Source: Calliopum simillimum (taxonomy: Eukaryota; Arthropoda; Insecta; Diptera; Lauxaniidae). From it: DNA of 64,000 nt. This document shows, in pieces, positions 31,191 through 42,525 of this stretch. The stretch covers positions 22,507,187 through 22,571,186 of the forward strand of contig OX638368.1 of assembly GCA_951812925.1 (NCBI GenBank), in the 5' to 3' direction. The translations under genes and the position numbers were made by a program. The notes beneath the pieces are model-generated. The model was not told the DNA's origin, ran no database searches, and worked only from the letters and a program-made list of their open reading frames with translations. Numbering within the stretch: position 1 is the first letter of the stretch; the number at the start of each line of letters is the position of its first letter.

Positions 31191-33182
31191 ACCTGTTTCT
31201 TTCTCTTTCTCCTCAAATAAAGATGTTCACGTTAATCATATAGCAAATCTTTCGGCAAAGTCTTTCTTTCTAGATTATGGAAACCGGAGGATATGAAACT
31301 TTTTCGTCTTGAAGCTTTTACTATTTAATCACTTGACTTGAGCTGTGATTGGATCGACCATTAGGTGTCCATATCCATATATGGTAGAAGCAATTGGTAA
31401 TTCTATTTGAGGAGATGTGGTAGAGGCGGAATTTAGTATTTCATTAAAAGCTCCTCTTAAAACTTTTGTGTGTCTTCAACAAATGCGAAGGTATAATTTG
31501 GATTGCTACGAAGAAACTTTAGGCAACTTCTAAATTAATAAGCAAGAACCTGATTTTATGAATAACCTATCAGTCATATTTTGGGCAACATTTTTAGCCT
31601 GAATACTCGAAAACAATATGTGTTATTGCGATAGCCAACACCGTCATCCTCATCATCATCATCACTATCATCAATAGAAACAACAATATATTTGGAGGCA
31701 AATGACAACAACAGAGCAATAGTGCGCCGGCGAGGACGACACACAAACTCAACTACTTTGCAATGCATTGAATTTCTATATGCGTTGTATCGTATTGGGA
31801 ATGCACCGCCATTCATGTCCTCCATACAGTCCAACCTATCCTAAAAGGCGAACACATCATATCGTCTGCTCGTTGTTGTCGTTGTCGTCGTTGTCCATTT
31901 GAAATGCAATTTCAAGTTTTTTGCTCAACGTATAAATTTTCAAAAAGTGCATTTTTAGGCGCAGCAAAAAAAAAAAAAGCAGCACCTACCATGCACACAC
32001 ATACACTTTATAGGATTTACCAACGTCGAGGAAGAAAAAAAGTTTCCTACACAGCTGCATACCCTGCAGACTTTCATCCGGTATGACAGGCAGCTGTAGT
32101 TGCAGCTCAAACTGCAGTTTAATCCAAACAAACAAACAAACAAAAAGCTTTGGAGCCTCATGCAGCAGGATGTTGCGAATTATACATGCATACATACGTA
32201 CATGCATACATATATCTAAATACAACTACCCAACACCTACATATAAGAGGTAGAAGGGATGGTAGGGAATTTGTAGGCTTTGTTGCCGAGTGTAGCGTTG
32301 AAAAATAAAACTGAAATTTTCTATTGTTAGGTAGTGCAATCTGTGGGCGGCAAGCAGTTCGTAGGTTTTTTTTTCACATTTAGAACTATATATTTATATA
32401 TAGACATACACACGTGTATATTATGGTATGTACCATAAATTTATGTATCACTCCCGCTTATATATTGCTCAAAGTTATGGGTAAAACTTTGAATTTGTAA
32501 AGTTTCTATGATTGCGACCACATTAATCCAGTTAGGTGGATTTGATTAAAAAGGAACTGTTTGGTTCCTTGTTCTCTAATTTGAGTTTACGAGTTAACCA
32601 AAGGACTTAAGCGTATTTAAAGAGAACAAAAACAATTCAATCAGCATCGAAAAAGTTTATAAAAGTCATTAAAAAGGGCCCATTGAAATTGTAAAATATC
32701 AAAATTTTGGATACTGTCGAATAACAATGAAAAAGCCAATAAATTTAGAATAACAAGAAAAAAATTCGTTAAAGTATTGATTAAAGTTCTTTATATCGAT
32801 TGAAGTCCTTAATATCCCATACCTAGTATGAAAAAATACTGAATGATATCAAAGATTTAATAGAAATATGAAAATTTGTAGCTTTTGATATCGAAAAAGC
32901 TAATAGATATTGAAAAATTTCGAGTTAAATGAAACTTCTTCTTTAAGTTCAAAATAATCGATGATCCAATCAAAGTTTTAGAAGTGAATAGTTAGTTAGA
33001 ATTGAAATTGCATTGGAATCGTTTGTATTTCCTTGCTGAATTATGCTGAAATTTCGATAATAATTTGGCCGAATGAAGGAAGTTCAACCAGTTCAACTAA
33101 TATCACTTTTTCAAGAGATTATGTCTTCCGCTCACTTCTCAAGTTATTATTGTGTAATCAATTTGAAGTAAATCTTATGCCT
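31191..33182. other. Non-coding DNA with microsatellites
   Basis: No supported gene. GTTGTCGTTGTCGTCGTTGT at 31876-31898, (CATA)-type words at 32188-32216, an AAAC run at 32131-32142 and TATATTTATATATAG at 32389-32403 are present. 31.7 kb has a short CG-rich patch (GCGCCGGCGAGGACGACACA) without a significant frame. 32.6-33.1 kb is A-rich with repeated GAAAAAGCCAATAA/AAAAGCTAATAG words. Confidence 0.5.
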
Positions 33183-33306
33183 GAATCACCGCATCAGTCA
33201 ACGTATAGTTCGTGAGTTAAAATCATGTATTTAGTAATGCGAAATACATGTGAAACATTTGATTTAACGTCACGTACGTAACGTACGTTAACGGATGCGT
33301 CGATTC
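33183..33306. mobile_element. Miniature hairpin element, complete copy (~120 bp)
   Basis: GAATCACCGCATCAGTCAAC, GTATAGTTCGTGAGTTAAAA, TCATGTATTTAGTAATGCGA, AATACATGTGAAACATTTGA, TTTAACGTCACG and GTACGTTAACGGATGCGTCG: the outer parts pair with each other, and the loop region pairs internally through ATGTATTT and AAATACAT. An identical loop of about 25 bp is at 19500-19530. So short an element with such a conserved loop suggests a miniature element moved recently. Confidence 0.75.
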
Positions 33307-33334
33307 GACTCCTGGTTTTTACTTAGTGGCGAGC

Positions 33335-34575
33335 AAAATAAGTCTTGGTCTTGGTAGTTTTTCAAGACCAGGAGCAAGACGCTGACATAATTTTAAGACC
33401 AAGGGCAAGACTGCTATGGTCTTGGCCTCGAAAAAAAACCAAGACCAAGACTGTTATTCGGTCATGGTTATTTAAAGTTAATAGGGGTGTCACGTACCTA
33501 TTGAATATGAAAGCATCTCTCAATACGGAATTTGGCAACTGAAAATCTAACTTTCATGAAAAAATAATTTTCAAAAATTTTGCACACTCAAAAGTGAATA
33601 AGATTTCATTTCAGATAAAAGGATGCGAACAGGGTTCAAATCTGAATCACCTGTATCAAATAGTTTCAGAAATATGACAAATTTGGTTTTTTTAGAATGA
33701 GGTGGTGTCGCCCCGCCCATTTTTTATTGCAAAATTTGTTCCCAAAGCCAATTAGATATGTACCAAATCTCATTCCCCTGAGTCCAATATTTACAGAGAT
33801 ACGACGAATTTCGGATGGAGGGGGCATGGCATTATTAGATACTATTCATTGAAGTATCTGCATGTACCAAATCTCACTCTCTTATGTCAAATAGTTTCGA
33901 AGATAGGATTGATTGTTTCCTTATTTTCACATAAATAGAGTTTTACCGACTTTCAACGGCCTGACGAAACGGTCAAATATGTTCCGATCGGAACCAAATT
34001 TTCGAATCTTATTCACATTTGTAAAATAGTTTCACAGATATGACAGATTTGTTCTTTTTAGAGGAAGGACATACCCCACCCATCTTTTATAGAAAATTTT
34101 TTACCCAGTGCCAATTACATATGTACCGAATCTCATTCCCCTGAGGCCAATATTTGCAGAGATATAACGAATTTCGGGTGGAGGGGATGTGGCATTGCAC
34201 ATTTTTTTAATATTGTTCATATACGGACCAAATTTCATATACCTTTGTCGAACAGTTTCAAAGGTAGGACTAATTCTTTCCATTAACGCCACATATTTTC
34301 ATAGAATTTGCGTTTTTCCAACCTTATACGGTCTAGGGGCATGGTCAAATACTTTCCAATCAAGACCAAAATTTTTTTGCTCGATACTTACACCAATAGA
34401 AAACTTTTTAGCTCCTGGAAGCAAGATATTTTCCATGTTTAATTTTTGCGATAGGTCTAACACTAAACAATCTCATAATTTTTTCAAGCACAGACTTAAA
34501 GCCCAAGAGTCAATATCAAAGTCAAGACTCAATGTGCAAGACCAATGGTCTTAGTCTTGGTTTGCTTATCAATAT
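33335..34575. repeat. AAGACCAAG-flanked repeat containing a 367 bp direct duplication
   Basis: Both edges are rich in CAAGACCAAGACT-type words (33341-33470 and 34480-34562). Between them a unit of about 300 bp occurs twice: AGTTTCAGAAATATGACAAA at 33663 and AGTTTCACAGATATGACAGA at 34030, both followed by TTTTTTAGA, CCCCGCCCAT or CCCCACCCAT, ATATGTACC, AATCTCATTCCCCTGAG, CCAATATTT and CGAATTTCGG(A/G)TGGAGGGG. The internal style (GTGGTGTCGCCCCGCCCATT) resembles the GGCGTGGCAC repeats. No coding region. Confidence 0.7.
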
Positions 34576-37500
34576 TTTTACTCAACGAAGGCAAGGCGCT
34601 CGGCTCCAAAAACTTTATAAGGAATTGAACAGCCCCTGTTTTCAAAATCCACGATTTAGACTTTCAGTTTCTTTATTTATTACATCTTCTTTTTGGTCTG
34701 CGTTTTAATAGGTTAAATTTAGCATCACATTTTTCCAACCACTCTTGTTTCAATCGCGTCACTCTTTGCACTTTTTACTCGTTATTGCGAAGTTAGAGGT
34801 AGAGACTTTTTGCCTATGCTACACTATAAATGTTGGCTTGGAGTTCGAGAGAAAGAGAGAGAGCGTAGACTATTGTGTTATTCGTAAATTAAAATCTCTA
34901 CTTGATAATTACCCGCGAGCAACTGGTTCGGGCTATTCAAGGCAGTATTTCACACTAATGATAGATGGTTTCTGTGGATAAAGTTGCGCTCTTGCGAGTG
35001 ACTTATATAGAATATGGCACTTGTTCTTGACTTCCCTCTCCCCCAATTTGGTCTCGAACCCACGAACGACTTACTCAATATTGAGCTACTCGTGTTTTGT
35101 TATTAATGTGACGTTTTCACGAATCACTGTTATGCAAATGCTAATGGTAACGTTGCATGCTCGCGAGTAAATAGTCCGTTCAAAAATTTTTCCACTCTAC
35201 GTGATTTTGCTATCCCTCGAGCAACTGATTTACTATATGTAGTTATACGAGTGTTTAAAATGATTATCGATGACATCTGTGACAAAGTAACGTACTTGAG
35301 TGTGACTCATACAGCAGCGGGTCACTCGTTAGAACGCCCCCTATTCTCATGTGGTTGTTTACTCACGAGCGACGGATTTAATATTGATTAAATCGTTTAA
35401 TATTGTATTGTTATCAAATTGGCGGTAACGCCATTTACTGCATAGCGAGTCCCACTGAAACATCGAGTTTTCACGAATGATTCAATAGCTCGTAAATTTG
35501 CCATCCTTTACGTGATGAGTTAAGGAAGTCCAATTCTCTGGAATAGGTCAGAAATTGAAAACCTTAATTTCAGCACTAAGATCATATTCTCGTTATTACC
35601 GCTACTAAACAATCTTATCATCTTATTCTATTTCAATTGGAACTAAATAAATCAAATCGAGATTACGCTATCATATGTATACTGATTTCCAGAATTGAAA
35701 TCGAAAATTTTTCCAATCAAAATCGAATCACCTTTACTATGAGATAGGGTCGAGATTTAGATTCATCCTGAAACCGGCTCAAAAGTTAGAAGCACTCTTA
35801 AAGCGATATCTTCATCATTTTTTTACCAATGGAACACTTCTTATTCTGCTGAAGGTCCATTTTGGCTAAAAAAAATATGTTTTTTGGTCATAACTATTTT
35901 TTTATTACAAAAAGAAAGACTAGGTATGTTCTTACAAAAAGTTTGGCGATTAAAACTTATAAATTTTTTTTGGGGGCATAGATACTATTCGCGTTCCAAA
36001 ATCGATTTTTTTACGTTGTTAATTTACTTGGCCGGAAAAACGATTTTTACTCAAAGCAAGGCATCTAACGAAAAAGTTTATGAGGCAAAAAATACTTAGA
36101 ATTTTTCAAAATAGATGTGTGAGTTTTTTCAGAATTTTTGGAGACATTGCATGATTTTGAAAAGTTGGTCTAGATCTTACTCTGCTTCTGACTCCCAGCG
36201 GATTTCGCCAAGGCGTAGATCGGGAAATTTATCTATCCTCCGCTCTGGTAGTTTATATTATCCATTGCCTTTCCATCATCTTTTCATAATCTTAGTGGTG
36301 TTAGTGGTATGGGCGGCTGTTATAAAAAGCTCGTAATTCGGGATCATCAGGGTCTACCAAACTCCTACACATTAAAAAAATATGATTTACTTTTCTTACT
36401 TTTGATTCTCTTTAGTAATGATTTTTAACTTTTTTGGTATGAAATTCCGATTTATTTCCAAAAATGTTTAAAATTTATTCCAAAAAAGTATGAAATTTAT
36501 TCCAAAATTGTTTAAAATTAATGCTTTTTTGGCATTGTTCTACATGAAAACTTTTTGGTTTTAAAATTAAACTAAAATTTTTACTGTGTAATATTCGCCT
36601 CAAGCGGAAATTTTTAAAGTTTTTTGCTCTGAGGAAGTCAGCTCGGTTGGATTACAAGGACTTACTTAGTACTCTCATTCAAGCAAACTTTTATTACATG
36701 ACTAACTAAATATGCCAATGTTTTTCACAAGAACACGAACAAAACTTGATAAAACCCTTCAGGCTGTACATCCTAAGGATAGCAATTTCCATATTTAATT
36801 GACCGGAACATTTAAAATTTGAGAAAAAAAACTTAAAATATAATTAAGGATAAATAATAAATAACCATGATACATGCGATTGTCACGAACAGACCACTCC
36901 ATATCTAACTTAAAGAAAATGTTACCCCATAGACTATAGACTCCCCTTTTGATATTTCCACACTACAAAACAAATAGTGACCATTTTAGGTAAAAGCATG
37001 AGTTGGGTATGTTGTTCCCAAAAAAAAAACAACTAAAAGAAAAATCAAGTGTTGTGCACCATTTCCTCCACTCAAAAAATGGTTACTCAAAATGAAAAGG
37101 GTCCCTTAAGCAACATTTTTGACAGAGACAAATGTTCGCATGGACATACATGTAAGACACAGCTATCTAAGAGACACTACATAGTATGAGTAAGTAATTT
37201 CAAAAGGATATACGCAATTCGCTTGAATACCAAAATAAATTGAGTGATCCTTGCTATAAAATTAAAACAGAGTTGATTTTTTTTCTTTTTTGCAAAATAA
37301 AAGAAAAGAGACAGTTTCTAAAAGATTTACTTCATTTAGTATGCAAATGAAACTTTATAACTTTACGACAGTTTAACTCCCCCAAAAGAATATGAAAAAA
37401 TTCCTTTATATAAATAACAAATAAAAAGGAAAGACTTTATTCAAATTGAGAAATTTCAGCAGAGTCCTTTATATTTTTATTTTTATGTCCTTTTGTAAAA

Positions 37501-38104
37501 TATGTAAACATTAATGTTTAATTATTCAAGTACGTACATATGTGTAATCGCTTTGGAAAAACGTTAAATTTTCATTGAAATTACTTTTGCCAGCTGAAAC
37601 AATGCAATAATGTGCTGCGTCCTGCTACCTATATAGTATGTATATGCAAGGATATCCATTGACTTTACTTTCATATTTCTATTTAATAGAATTGTACCCC
37701 CTCCCAAATGCCCACAGATTCTATCAATTCTTTCAACCAGTCGTCTTTGGTTTGTTGCAATGCCACCACCAGCAGCAGCAGCAACACAATCTCCTTTTTC
37801 GTAATGTTGCCATCTATTTCTAATTCACATTTCTCTACAACGCGCTGTGTTAGCTGTAATAGTTTCCAATAGAAGTTTTTCTTCTTCCTTTTGGTTCATA
37901 CCTTTACACATATATTGTCTAACTGACCCTTGTGGGTAGTTGGTGTTGTCCACTTTTGTAGAAAATACACGTACTCTTGGTATTTTTGCAATTTTACATT
38001 GAATCTTTTATTTGAATGAAGGAAATACTTGAAATTTCTTGAGTTGGTTTTGTTTTTAGCCTCTGGTGGTTTTGTTAAATTTGGCACCAATGAAATTTTT
38101 TCGT
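34576..38104. other. Mostly non-coding DNA
   Basis: 34.9-35.5 kb has recurring (C)GAGCAACTG(A/G)TT, CTCGCGAGTAA and TTTTCACGAAT(C/G)A words, probably a decayed repeat. A tRNA-like minus-strand sequence at 35045-35092 is discussed in the findings. 36.1-36.35 kb has a patch of balanced composition (GACTCCCAGCGGATTTCGCC) with no convincing frame. 36.4-37.6 kb is A/T-rich and featureless; a CAG tract lies at 37772-37788. Confidence 0.5.
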
Positions 38105-38915
38105 CAAACTTTGTGGCATGATCTTACAACACCGGTTTTTTACAGAGCAATACTGCTTTTAACAGTATAATCCTGTTTTTTGTTTTTTCTTATGCAAAAA
38201 CCTGCATTTTCGACTTACAAAACCGTGATATTTCCAATGATTCTTTGCTTAACTTATACATTTATCCTGCTTTTAACAGCATACTCCTGCTTTTTACTTT
38301 TTTTTATGCAAAAAACCTGAGTTTTGAGCTAACAAAACTGTCCTAGTGCCAATGATCACTTTACGACACATTTATACGGCTTTTAACAGTATATCCTTCT
38401 TTTAGCAATATAATACTGCTTTCAACAAGATCAAGTTGCTTTTAACTTTTTTTATGCAAAAACCAGCGTTTTCGCTTTATAAAACCATCATTGTCCAAAT
38501 TATTACTTTATGCTTATCCTGCTTTTAACTGAATTCTCCTACTTCTTTTATTCAAAACCCTGCGTTGTCGTCTTACAAAATTGTCATCTTTCCAATGATA
38601 ACTTTTACCCAAAGTATACATTTATCCTGCTTTTAATAGCATATTCCGTCTTTCCACATTTTTATGAAAAAACCTTCAACTCATCCTCTACAAGTACATT
38701 TATCCTGCTTTTAACAGTACATCATTCTTTCAACAATATGATCCTGCTTTTAAAAAGTTAATCTTGCTTTTTACTTTTTTTATGCAAAAACCTGCATTTT
38801 TGGTTTACAAAACAGTCATAGTGCCTATGATCACTTTTCCTCAATAATTACATTTATTCTGCTTTTAACAGGATATTCCTGCTTTTTGGTTTTTTCTTAT
38901 GGAAGAACCTCAAAA
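38105..38915. repeat. Satellite B: ~7 units of ~115 bp
   Basis: Units read ATTTATCCTGCTTTTAACAG, (T/C)ATA(T/C)TCCTGCTTTTTACTT, TTTTTATGCAAAAACCTGCA, TTTTCG, TTACAAAACCGTCAT and GTGCCAATGATCACTTT. The ATGCAAAAACCTG anchor lies near 38192, 38306, 38453, 38551, 38663, 38782 and 38899 (steps 98-147 bp). It shares AAAACCTG and TCCTG plus T-run words with satellite A but differs in the rest. Confidence 0.8.
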
Positions 38916-39017
38916 AAATCCTCAAAAGAAAGGAATAAAGCTGACTCCGTCTCCGATGTTATTTCATTGCTAATCATTCTATATGTATTTTATTTACTTT
39001 TTTCAGTTTTAGTTGTT

Positions 39018-39165
39018 CTCCTGTCAGAAATCCTTTTTTTAAATATCAAAAACCTGTCATGCCCATCAAATCATCATTTCTGGTAGTAAGTTTTTGATGT
39101 CAACGCATTTTCTTTATTTCAGTCTTAATTGTTTTCGAATTAAAGATCCTGTTTTTTTTATATAT
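39018..39165. repeat. Isolated satellite A-like unit
   Basis: CTCCTGTCAGAAATCCTTTT, ATCAAAAACCTGTCATGCCC, ATCATCATTTCTGGTAGTAA and AATTAAAGATCCTGTTTTTT follow the order of satellite A blocks, 8 kb from that array and just downstream of satellite B. Confidence 0.6.
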
Positions 39166-39914
39166 ATGGGGGAGGCCATGCGAATTTTTTGACGAAAAAT
39201 AAAAATCGATTTTTACCTCGGAGATGTATCCTTCAAGAGCTTCCGATGACCCATTCGAATTCTTACGGCAATCGGTTGCGCCAAACCCGATATATCCACT
39301 AAACAGTTTATTGCGTTGACCAATTTTCCCGTTTTTTCATGATTTTCATGCGTGAATATTTCGAAATTATTGCATTTTCAATGCATGGTGAGTAGGGAGA
39401 ACTTGTTTCTTGCATATATTTTATATGTAATCTGCACGCTTATTCTCATTTTGTTAAGCCAATCAATGTTATACTAAGATTTCATGAGAGATTTATGAGG
39501 TGATTTACGGCTGCTTCCAAATTTAGCTCGAAATCTTGCTGTAAATCGTTATTAACCATACAAAAAAAAAACTATTTCTGGCAAACTTTAATTAAAATCT
39601 TCATATAAATCTACCGATTTTGCCTATTTCAGACCAAGTAGTACCCTTTAACTTTGACAATTGGCATTGATTGTTATAAAAAAAAGTATACGAAAGATAA
39701 ATATTAAGAAGAAAAGGAAGAAAAACTTTGCTTTTCCAGCTTATGACACTTGCTGTCAAAAAGAAATCTCTTTCGCCCGGTGGAAGCGAGTAGGGTTTAA
39801 CTAATAGATTTATAAATCTCATCGTAGCTTAATCTCCGATGGAAATGAAGTATCATGGTGAAAAATATTGTAAGCCTCAGCATAAATTATATTGTAATTT
39901 TAACTGAAATGTTA
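39166..39914. other. Non-coding spacer
   Basis: No feature recognised. Sequence is AT-rich with moderately balanced patches (39235-39300). Confidence 0.5.
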
Positions 39915-40150
39915 ACAAGACAAGAAGTAGACTTACTAGTGACCATCTAAAGACGATAGGTCTACTAGACGACAATTCCTGATGATACTATCAAGAGGAT
40001 CTGGAATCAACAGAACATCTATTAAGTAGGCACACGCCGCAATTAGTTGCCAATTCAAATATCTAAGTAGATGGCGGACGGTCAATATTCTAGATACCAC
40101 TGAATTCCCACTGCTTTAGTAGGAAAAGAAGCGGCACAAAAGATTTTTTA
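39915..40150 (+). pseudogene. Non-LTR retrotransposon C-terminal fragment, copy 1
   Basis: Plus-strand translation at 39941 gives DHLKTIGLLDDNS, a stop, then QEDLESTEHLL in the next register and EAAQKIF at 40128-40148. The same residues in the same order occur in the better-preserved minus-strand copy at 52435-52955 (HLKKMGLVDDNSCRLC, EDLGTAEHVL, EAAQKIF). In the I/Jockey-like LINEs this is the region after the RNase H domain, with a C-x2-C...H...C motif. Several stops and shifts; short 5'-truncated fragment. Confidence 0.6.
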
Positions 40151-40493
40151 GGACTTCTTCTAGCCTTACATGTAGATTTGCTTTTAGATTAAACAAAGTA
40201 GTTTCATTATGTGAATTGGCTGCCATTTTCTTAGAAATTAAATAATTGAACTCTGCCTTTACGAAAAATTTAATTAAAGGTTAGATTTGTATGGAAAAAT
40301 TAAAAGAAAAAAAAACATACTTCGAATTTCATTCCCAGGTCTTCAAAATTTTTCTTTTGATTTAAAAAAGCATCATTTGAAATTTGATATATTTCAGAGA
40401 ACACTTGATGAATCACAAACCATTTTAAAAACCGTAAAGTGCTCCAGATATGGGAAATTTTTTGTTTCAAAACTTTAACTGTTTAACTTCTAG

Positions 40494-41205
40494 CCCAGGA
40501 AAATAAGACATTTTCTGCGAAAAAATTCCCAGTGGAAATTTTTCACCGCAATTGTCTTTATTTATGCATGATACACAAACTTTGAAAAGTCCATTGCAAA
40601 GTCGTGTGCGCATAAAAAGTTATTCGGGCTCAAAGGTCGCTAAAATCAGTTTTTTGAAAATATCTCGCTATTGCTAACTTTTTCAGAAAAATGTTGGTGT
40701 CCAATTTTGTAGCACAGGAAATTTCCTACGAAAGTACGTTAAAAGTATTTGCGTACGACTTCCAGTTTAGGAGATCACTCAATTTAAAAAGTTGTTAACA
40801 GTTATGATATGAAATACTACCTATGAGTTCATATTAAAAAATCTTACTTTTTAAATTGCAATAACTCTTCAATGAGAAGTTGTACAAACAAAATTAAAAT
40901 GCCGTTTGAAAGATACTTTAATTTTCTATATACCGTACAAAATTTTTTTTTTTCGAACGGCTCATGACCTTAAAAATATTCTTGAATAACCGTTAAGGCT
41001 TCGAAATTACTGGTTTTTTAAGGATTTCTGCGAATTGGTAAGTACTACGATAAAAAGTAATGGGACCAAATTTGTAGAGAATTACAAGATCTACAAAAAC
41101 TAAGCGATGTTTGTGTATCATGCATAAATAAAGACAATTCCGGTGAAAAATTTCCACTGGGAATTTTTTCGCACAGAAGCTCTTTTTTCGTCTTATTTTC
41201 CTGGG
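40494..41205. mobile_element. 712 bp foldback element (CCCAGGAAAATAAGAC ends)
   Basis: CCCAGGAAAATAAGACATTT at the left, then AAAAAATTCCCAGTGGAAAT, TTTTCACCGCAATTGTCTTT and ATTTATGCATGATACACAAA, pairs with the complement at 41105-41205 ending GTCTTATTTTCCTGGG. The close-paired arms are about 110 bp; weaker pairing may extend inward. No target duplication was identified. No coding region. Confidence 0.8.
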
Positions 41206-41399
41206 TTATTTATTCGAAATTGTAATTTTTTTCTCCGTAAGCTCTTTATTTTTGGAGATATTGGCTATTCCATTTTATATCTGAATTTTCCACCTTGAAT
41301 AAAGAATATTTCCAAAACTATAGAACATACTGAGAAATAAATTGCAGATTCGAATTAAGCGGCTCCAAATCCATGTAAGATGGTGAACAGTTTATATTA

Positions 41400-42523
41400 C
41401 AGGGTCCGGCGCTCGAACTGTAACCAACTTCAGACCGTTCGAGCAGCTAGCCCGCTGGTATCAGCTGTCTAAAAATTTGCTAAACGACAGTTCGAAGTGT
41501 TGTTTACAAACGAACAAAAGCATTTTGCCAAAAGTGAACGCAAAAAAGTGATCGGGGAGGATGGATTACAAACGTAATAGTGTGATTGCTTTATATTTAG
41601 CTGGAAAATCACAACCAGCGATTGTTCGTGAGCTCAAACACCTTAATGTGAATTAAGTTTTTGTTTATCGCACATTAACTCGTTACAATAATATTGGAAG
41701 CATCGCAAAACGTCATGAAGGTGGTTATCAAAAGACTGCAACGTCACGTGAAATGGTTCAAAAAGTGAAAAAGCGACTTGAGCGAAATCCCCGACGAAGT
41801 GCCAATCAAATGGCAAAAGAACTGAAAATGTCCGATAGTCAATTTGCGAACATTGTGTTTTCTGACGAGAAAATTTTTCCAAATGAGTAATTCGTAAACT
41901 CTCAAAACGATAGAGTTTACTTGACCGACCGTTTATGCAAGAATTTGAGTCATCGATTGTCCACCAGCAGGCATCACCCACCGCAGGTAATGGTTTGGGC
42001 CGCTGTAACCGCAGATGGGCGATCTCCAATCGTTTTCATCGAGCCTGGCGTCAAGGTAAATGTGAAATATTATCAGGAAATTATTCTGGGGGCTGCTTCA
42101 AGCCGTGGGCATACAAACATTGCGGTGGCGGATTATGGACGTTTCAATAGGACTCGGCACCGTCTCACATAGCTAGATTAAACCAAGAATGGCTGAAAAC
42201 CAACGTTCCGAACTTCATTACGACCACACAATGGCTCTCGATTTCACCAGACGCGAATCCAATGGATTCTTGAGGCGCAGAAGGCAGCCATTGTCCGCGA
42301 GTGGGGCAAAATACCGTCAAGTCATATCCGGGTAGCTTGTGATTAGTTTTTGGATCGTCTCAAGGCCCTAGTTAAGGCAAAAGAGGTCATATCGAGCAAA
42401 AGTGAATTGATTCTGAATTTTGTAGTATTTTCACACATTCTGTACTTTGAAATAAATAAAAGTAATATTCCAAACTGAATTTATGGCCTTTTTAATTAGC
42501 TACACTTCGAGTGTCGGACCCTG
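41400..42523 (+). mobile_element. Tc1/mariner element of DD37D type, defective
   Basis: 1,124 bp between TA (41398-41399) and TA (42524-42525). The left TIR CAGGGTCCGGCGCTCGAACT and right TIR (complement CAGGGTCCGACACTCGAAGT) differ at three positions and then read TGTA. The interior is a broken transposase gene. TIRs are short as in Tc1-type elements. The element is complete in extent but internally deleted. Confidence 0.9.
41561..42480 (+). pseudogene. DD37D Tc1/mariner transposase, inactivated
   Basis: ATG at 41561 begins MDYKRNSVIALYLAGKSQPA, a first helix-turn-helix, up to a TAA at 41654. The same frame resumes as VFVYRTLTRY, then KKRLERNPRRSANQMAKELK. About 80 residues usually lying between this and the catalytic domain appear deleted, for the next residues are FANIVFSDEK with the first Asp at 41864-41866. 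Further: TAA at 41888-41890, PPQVMVWAAVTADGRSPIVF, an indel near 42092, FQ, TAG, DSAPSH with the second Asp at 42151-42153, and NPMD with the third Asp at 42265-42267, 37 residues later. TGA follows at once, then decayed REWGKIPSSHIRVAC and FLDRLKALVKAK. The DD37D spacing fits the maT-like group; this rests on my hand count. Confidence 0.85.
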
Positions 42524-42525
42524 TA

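Noticed and set aside
35045..35092. Functional tRNA gene
   Set aside because: Box A and box B are too close, and neither acceptor nor anticodon stem forms.
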